DNA of 64,000 nucleotides, from positions 33,562 to 97,561 of the IMG/VR virus record IMGVR_UViG_3300012003_000002; one strand, given 5' to 3'. The notes under the pieces were generated by a model. The model saw only the letters and a list, made by a program, of their open reading frames with translations. It did no database searches and was not told where the DNA came from. Source of the DNA: a virus. Position 1 is the first letter of the stretch, and the number at the start of each line of letters is the position of its first letter. Shown in pieces: positions 59,915-64,000 of this stretch. The position numbers were made by a program, and so were the translations under genes.

Positions 59915-60599
59915 AAATAAAAGTAGTTTTGATTGGAGAAAAGAATTGTGTTTAGATTGGTCAACAGCTTTATCTGAATTACTAGATTCTGAATACTCAG
60001 AAAATTTAGGTAATTTTATAGAACAAGTTTATTTATCTGGTAAAGAAGTTTATCCTATAAAAAGTAGATTATTTCAACCTTTTAAACAATGTTCTTTAAA
60101 AGATGTAAAAATTGTTGTAATTGATAATAGACCTGTTAAAGATCTAAGATCTTCAGGGATAGGTAGAGGTATAATGGAAACCTCTTCTTTAATTGCAGAC
60201 TTACCTATAGAATTAAGGGAAGTTAGAGATTGTATTTATGAGACAATATATGGTAATCAATATAGTATAACTAATTTTGATAATAGTCTTGATGACTATT
60301 GTGATGAAGATATGTTATTTTTAAATTGTTCAATGTGTGTTGAAAAAGATAAAGATTATACAACTATTTGGAAACATTTTATTCGTAATGTGATTCAAGA
60401 AATTAATAAAAGAAAAGAAAAAGTTGTATATGTATTTTTAACAGGAGATAATTTAGATTTGCGTCAATATATTGATGAAAACAAGAATAAAGTTATTATA
60501 AACCAATTTTCAATGTTAATGAGTTATTCCACTATTTTTATAGAATTAGATGAATATATAGAAAATAATTATCCACATTATTCTAGAATACAATGGTAG
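59898..60599 (+). CDS. Uracil-DNA glycosylase-fold protein, probably catalytically altered
   Basis: A 233-residue protein whose layout follows family 1 UNG: FDWRKELCLDW, YPIKSRLFQPFKQCSLKDVKIVVID, MLFLNCSMCVEKDKDY, TIWKHFIRNVI and VVYVFLTGDN. However, the water-activating GQDPYH reads IDNRPVK, and the HPSP-type His motif is replaced by NQFSMLMSYS. It is therefore likely inactive on uracil or altered in specificity, for example a DNA-binding processivity role as in poxviruses. The start overlaps the amidoligase end. Confidence 0.5.
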   Translation: MISLSKNKSSFDWRKELCLDWSTALSELLDSEYSENLGNFIEQVYLSGKEVYPIKSRLFQPFKQCSLKDVKIVVIDNRPVKDLRSSGIGRGIMETSSLIADLPIELREVRDCIYETIYGNQYSITNFDNSLDDYCDEDMLFLNCSMCVEKDKDYTTIWKHFIRNVIQEINKRKEKVVYVFLTGDNLDLRQYIDENKNKVIINQFSMLMSYSTIFIELDEYIENNYPHYSRIQW

Positions 60600-61069
60600 A
60601 TAATGAATTAATTTGGGTTCCTTACAACACTCCAGCTTTAAAAAACTCAAAAGTTAAAACAAGTAGAGGTATATTTAGTTCTCCTACTGTTAAAAAGTAT
60701 TTGAGAAAGTTAGGAATCCAAAGTTATTCTTCTAGTAAAAAAACAGTATTGGGATATGTTACAAGACCAAATGAATTTGAAAAACTTCGAGAACAATTTG
60801 AAAAAGCATTATTAAATAAAGGATTTCCTATATTAATATGTTTTCATTTTATTCGAGACAGTAAAAGATTATTTGATTTTGGGAACGCAACAGAAATAAT
60901 ATTCGATTTGCTTACAGCACACGATATTATTCCTGATGATAACATATCATTTATATTCCCATCAATTATGACAGTTGATGGGATTTTACCAAATGAAGAA
61001 AATATTAGAGAATTAGAGTGGTATTCAATTAATAAAGAATGTCCAGGTGTCTGGATTAAAATATTATAA
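60593..61069 (+). CDS. RusA-like Holliday junction resolvase
   Basis: A 158-residue protein. RLFDFGNATEIIFDLLTAHDIIPDDN matches the RusA pattern (D-x-x-N, then D-L-L, then DD), carrying the acidic residues for metal binding. It would cut branched DNA before packaging. ATG 60593 overlaps the previous stop TAG (ATGGTAG). Confidence 0.5.
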   Translation: MVDNELIWVPYNTPALKNSKVKTSRGIFSSPTVKKYLRKLGIQSYSSSKKTVLGYVTRPNEFEKLREQFEKALLNKGFPILICFHFIRDSKRLFDFGNATEIIFDLLTAHDIIPDDNISFIFPSIMTVDGILPNEENIRELEWYSINKECPGVWIKIL

Positions 61070-61072
61070 TTT

Positions 61073-61549
61073 ATGGGATGTCATACGTGGTTTTATAGAA
61101 AAAAAGAACGTAATCAAAAAGAAGCTAAACAAAGTTGTTTAAGATTATTAAGAAAATCTGAAAAGTTAAATCTTAATATTTTAACAGATGGAAATTATAA
61201 GGGTTTAGATTGGTCTAATTGGACGGAAAGTGAATTAATAAAACACGACTCTTATCTAAAAAGACAAATAAGAATGGTTAAGAATAATTTCTGTCAAAGA
61301 GCTGTATGGAATCATCAAGATGATAAAAATTTAACAGAATATATAGACGGAAAAGGTTTTTATATGGAAACTGGTTTTCACGATACATTTAGAAAATACG
61401 GTTATCCTGAAGATAAATTATTTTCTTTACAAGAAACTTTAGATTATATAAATAATCCTAAAAATGATTGTACTATTTATGAAAATACAATCGAAAGATT
61501 AAAAGAATTTTGGGATAAATATCCCGATGGAATGATTGAATTTGGATAA
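61073..61549 (+). CDS. Conserved phage protein with MGCHTWFY start, unknown
   Basis: A 158-residue protein with Cys3/His4 at the start and a Trp/His-rich middle (LDWSNWTE, AVWNHQDD). Proteins with this start are widespread in phages; I know no function. It lies between recombination genes. Confidence 0.5.
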   Translation: MGCHTWFYRKKERNQKEAKQSCLRLLRKSEKLNLNILTDGNYKGLDWSNWTESELIKHDSYLKRQIRMVKNNFCQRAVWNHQDDKNLTEYIDGKGFYMETGFHDTFRKYGYPEDKLFSLQETLDYINNPKNDCTIYENTIERLKEFWDKYPDGMIEFG

Positions 61550-61569
61550 AATAATTTAATTAAATAAAA

Positions 61570-61860
61570 ATGAAAAAAGAACTATTACAAAAGATTAGTG
61601 GGTTATGTTGTTTTGCGTTAGAAGATAAAGAAGTTATTAAATTACAAACATATTTATTATTAGAAGATTATACATCTGCTAGAATATATTTAGATAAACT
61701 TATTGATAATCTAGAATTTTGTTTAGCCTTTGATGAAGATTGTGAAATTACTAAAAAATCTTTATTAGATACTAATTCACTAATGGATTTAGTAATAGAA
61801 CTAACAATTGTAAATGAAAGAGATAAAGGAGAAGAACAAGTTAGAACAGTTACTGAGTAA
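61570..61860 (+). CDS. Small acidic helical protein of 96 residues
   Basis: Starts MKKELLQKISGLCCFALEDK. Two helices and an acidic tail. It overlaps the next gene by 47 bases, an unusually long overlap here. No family is recognised. Confidence 0.5.
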   Translation: MKKELLQKISGLCCFALEDKEVIKLQTYLLLEDYTSARIYLDKLIDNLEFCLAFDEDCEITKKSLLDTNSLMDLVIELTIVNERDKGEEQVRTVTE

Positions 61861-62845
61861 TGAAGAGAATATAGATTTAAAATTATCGTATTCTCGTATA
61901 TCAGATTTTGATAGAAATGGACCAAAAGCTTTAATCCGTCCCTCCAATCCTGAAGGTGATGGATTAAGATTTGGTTCTTATGTAGATGATTTATTAGTAG
62001 ATAAAGTTACAAATAATAATTTATGTAAAGATTTATATGTTGTTTATGATGATAATAAACCAACTGCGACATTAGGTACATTATGTGATATTATTATAGA
62101 TAATTATGATAAAATACCTGATAAAGATACAGTTTTAAAAATTGTAAACCATAATGGATTTTGGAGTAAAATGAAAGATGATACTAAAATTAAACAATTT
62201 GATGTAAATGAATTTTGGGATTATGTTAAAATTAAACTTGAAACAAAAGATAAAATTGTAGTTACACAAAAAGAATCACAAGATGCTGAAGAATGTGTAA
62301 ATTTATTATTAAATCATAAACATACACATCATTTATTTAATAACGATTTTGAAAATCATTATCAATATAAATTTGAATTTCCTTATAAAGGATTTAATTT
62401 AAGAGGTATAATTGATAAAATGTCAATTGATCATAAGAATAAAATTGTTTGTATGGAAGATATTAAAACTGGTTCATCAAGAGCTGATGAATTTACAAAA
62501 AGTTTTATTAAATATTGCTATTATTTTCAAGAAGGAGTTTATACAAAAGCATTTGATAGTATTTGTGAACAATTAGGATTAGTTGATTACACATTAGCAC
62601 CATTTAAATTTATTTTTATAGGTAGAGGTGAAAAAGTTCCTCACATATTTGAAATAAGTGATAAATGGCATAATGCAGCAATTAATGGTTTTACAACAAA
62701 AGCTGGTTATAAATATAAAGGTTTAGATGAAAATTTAGATCTAATTTATTATCATTGGAAAAATAAACTTTATGATTTTAGTCAAGAAGTTTATGAGAAT
62801 AACGGAAGTTTAATATTAAATGATGATTTTATAGAAGTAAATTAA
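61814..62845 (+). CDS. PD-(D/E)XK nuclease (RecE/Cas4-like exonuclease)
   Basis: A 343-residue protein. The nuclease signature lies near residues 195-235: FNLRGIIDKMSI (G-x-I-D), VCMEDIKTG (E-D-x-K) and a Tyr/Gln-containing helix KYCYYFQEGVYTKAF. It is probably a dsDNA exonuclease that produces single strands for the Sak4/SSB pair. The start overlaps the previous gene; no better ATG is near. Confidence 0.5.
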   Translation: MKEIKEKNKLEQLLSNEENIDLKLSYSRISDFDRNGPKALIRPSNPEGDGLRFGSYVDDLLVDKVTNNNLCKDLYVVYDDNKPTATLGTLCDIIIDNYDKIPDKDTVLKIVNHNGFWSKMKDDTKIKQFDVNEFWDYVKIKLETKDKIVVTQKESQDAEECVNLLLNHKHTHHLFNNDFENHYQYKFEFPYKGFNLRGIIDKMSIDHKNKIVCMEDIKTGSSRADEFTKSFIKYCYYFQEGVYTKAFDSICEQLGLVDYTLAPFKFIFIGRGEKVPHIFEISDKWHNAAINGFTTKAGYKYKGLDENLDLIYYHWKNKLYDFSQEVYENNGSLILNDDFIEVN

Positions 62846-63432
62846 TGAGTAGAGAAATAGAAAACACAAAGAAGCTTCGTTTTAATAAATCGAAGACTTA
62901 CTTATTGCCATTATTATCAGAAGTACTAGATTTAAATATTAAATTTTTACCATATCTTATCAATACATATTTATTTGATGAAAATAATGAATATGAAAAT
63001 TGTATATTTATATTACACGAATTCAATTTTAAAAATCCTGAATTCACTAAATATGAACACAAACTTACAAATAATAACTTATTTGTAAAACATATTGATA
63101 TAGATGATAAAGTGGTATATATATTTAAATTCCCAGAAGAATATCTTAATGAATATAATTGTTTATTAAATAGTCAGTACTCTAACTTTGGAGATGATGC
63201 TAAACAATTAATTTTAAGATTCTGGGCTGAAGTATATTCTGGTAATTCTGCAGGTGTAAACTTTCTACTAAAAGTAAAACAAATTTTATATAAAGATCAA
63301 AAATTAAAAGAGAGGTTACAAAAAGAATTAGGAGTTATTTTAGATAATAACCAAGAATTAGGGGATTATGTTAATTCTCACAATGAAGTCTTCTTTATTG
63401 AAGATTTTAAACAAATTAAAATTATAAATTAA
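62845..63432 (+). CDS. Protein of 195 residues, unknown
   Basis: An N-terminal basic segment, then alpha/beta parts (KYEHKLTNNNLFVKHID, FWAEVYSGNSAG). I recall related proteins next to the nuclease gene in other large Bacteroidota phages, with no known function. The start overlaps the nuclease stop by one base. Confidence 0.5.
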   Translation: MSREIENTKKLRFNKSKTYLLPLLSEVLDLNIKFLPYLINTYLFDENNEYENCIFILHEFNFKNPEFTKYEHKLTNNNLFVKHIDIDDKVVYIFKFPEEYLNEYNCLLNSQYSNFGDDAKQLILRFWAEVYSGNSAGVNFLLKVKQILYKDQKLKERLQKELGVILDNNQELGDYVNSHNEVFFIEDFKQIKIIN

Positions 63433-63444
63433 AACACTATATAT

Positions 63445-63780
63445 TTGGAATTAGATAAAAAAATATTATCAGACATAACTATACATACAAAATATTCAAA
63501 ATTTTTACCTGAAAAAGAAAGGAGGGAAAGTTGGGAAGAGTTAGTAAGTAGAAATATGGAGATGCATATTAAAAAATATCCACAATTAGAAAAAAATATA
63601 GAAAAAATTTATAAAGAATATGTATTTACAAAAAAAGTTTTACCATCAATGCGTAGTTTGCAATTTGGCGGTAGAGCAATCGAGCTTAATAATGCACGGA
63701 TTTATAATTGTGCTTTCCTACCTATTGACGACATTCGTAGCTTTTCAGAAACGATGTTCTTATTACTTGGTGGAACGGGT
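63445..63780 (+). CDS. nrdJ: Class II ribonucleotide reductase (NrdJ-like), exon 1
   Basis: The 112 visible residues end with VLPSMRSLQFGGRAIELNNARIYNCAFLPIDDIRSFSETMFLLLGGTG, the family's start of the 10-stranded barrel, including the Cys of NCAF. The next expected residues (V-G-F/Y-S-V-Q) are missing. The frame ends four codons on because an intron begins after GGT at 63780. The frame opens at TTG 63445; upstream is a stop, and the first ATG is residue 38, so a TTG start is likely. It reduces ribonucleotides with adenosylcobalamin. Confidence 0.5.
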
Positions 63781-63798
63781 AAAATAAATGCTTAAAAA

Positions 63799-63830
63799 TT
63801 AGGAATTGTCATATTTTTTCACTATATTTG
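63799..63830 (+). promoter_or_regulatory. Promoter of the intron-encoded GIY-YIG gene
   Basis: TTAGG, 19 bases, TATATTTG, 22 bases before ATG 63853. Nearly the same as 30950-30981 on the other strand over 32 bases. Confidence 0.5.
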
Positions 63831-63852
63831 TATAAATTAAATTTATATAGAT

Positions 63853-64000
63853 ATGGAAGTTAAAATATATGTATTAAAAGATCCTATGACTAATGAAATT
63901 AGATATATAGGAAGAACTAAAAATTTTTTAAATAAACGATTAAATGGTCATCTATCTAAAGCTAAAACAAATAAAATAAAAACACATAAAGATAATTGGC
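63853..64000 (+). CDS. GIY-YIG homing endonuclease, N-terminal part (runs off the window)
   Basis: The first 49 residues contain KIYVLKDPMTNEIRYIGRT, the GIY-YIG core (here IYV...YIG), followed by KNFLNKRLNGHLSKA with the usual Arg and His. Its place in the nrdJ intron indicates a homing endonuclease. The rest, with the catalytic Glu, lies outside. Confidence 0.5.
   Translation, partial: MEVKIYVLKDPMTNEIRYIGRTKNFLNKRLNGHLSKAKTNKIKTHKDNW

Larger units (their letters stand above)
63781..64000 (+). other. Start of an intron in the nrdJ-like gene (continues past the window)
   Basis: Exon end GGGU can pair with GCUU nine bases in, with U-G at the splice site, as for a group I P1. The intron carries a promoter and a GIY-YIG gene. 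The 3' end and core lie outside the window. Confidence 0.5.

Noticed and set aside
1-64000. CRISPR array, insertion sequence or integrase
   Set aside because: No regularly spaced direct repeats, no transposase and no tyrosine or serine integrase motif found; the mobile genes seen are homing endonucleases.
1-64000. Stop-codon reassignment (TAG or TGA), as in some crAss-like phages
   Set aside because: TAA, TAG and TGA all end genes at expected places, and long genes such as fibre, portal and terminase are not broken by in-frame stops.

Overview
The window is a 64 kb stretch of a large, strongly AT-rich double-stranded DNA phage genome. It is almost certainly a crAss-like podovirus (Crassvirales) infecting a member of the Bacteroidota. 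The evidence is the family-typical set of portal, large terminase, scaffold-like, major capsid and connector genes, a family B DNA polymerase whose motif C reads NTDG, and several promoters of the Bacteroidota type (TTG or TTAGG, 19-20 bases, TAnnTTTG). The standard genetic code is used. TAG occurs as a real stop, for example at the end of the uracil-DNA-glycosylase-like gene.

Layout. Positions 1 to about 31,000 are read leftward. In transcription order they carry a block of very small genes (29.4 to 26.1 kb; zinc ribbons, a helix-turn-helix-like protein, a GroES-like protein), a GroEL-like chaperonin, terminase, portal, scaffold, major capsid protein, connector proteins, fibre genes including one of 1494 residues with internal duplications, then holin, spanin-like and endolysin genes, and two further connector/tail proteins at the left edge. 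A metallophosphoesterase gene (1042-1968) sits among them with its own promoter and terminator. Positions 31.1 to 64 kb are read rightward. First comes a highly structured, gene-poor region (31.5 to 37.4 kb) with a tmRNA, tRNA-like elements, many predicted RNA hairpins and membrane micropeptides. Then comes a replication and recombination module: polymerase, probable helicase-loading protein, DnaB-like helicase, Sak4-like ATPase, SSB-like protein, primase. It is followed by an amide-bond metabolism cluster at 49.6 to 59.9 kb, and then by nucleotide and DNA metabolism genes (degenerate uracil-DNA glycosylase, RusA-like resolvase, PD-(D/E)XK nuclease, class II ribonucleotide reductase).

How the parts work together. 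The leftward half packages DNA, builds the virion and lyses the cell. The rightward half replicates the genome. The amide cluster contains an acetyltransferase, two gamma-glutamylcyclotransferase-like proteins, two class I amidotransferase-like hydrolases, an ATP-grasp ligase, a type-2 COOH-NH2 ligase split by an intron, a class II amidotransferase and an amidoligase. It looks like a complete route for making or trimming amide-linked conjugates, of the kind predicted earlier for phiEco32-like phages; its product is unknown.

Mobile DNA is abundant. There are six homing-endonuclease-like genes (two GIY-YIG, one GIY-YIG-like, two HNH, one LAGLIDADG). Two of them lie in apparent group I introns, in the COOH-NH2 ligase and ribonucleotide reductase genes. 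Three of these endonuclease genes, a stand-alone noncoding RNA unit at 29.5-29.9 kb and the phosphoesterase cassette share one promoter design, TTAGG-N19-TATnTTTG (54.7 kb differs at one base). The most unusual parts are the RNA island, including a 59-nt miniature tRNA-like element with a G3-U70 pair and a D-arm-less tRNA-like element, the independently transcribed leftward RNA, and the amide cluster.

[Form note: the original gave no confidence values; 0.5 is a placeholder in every feature, not an assessment.]
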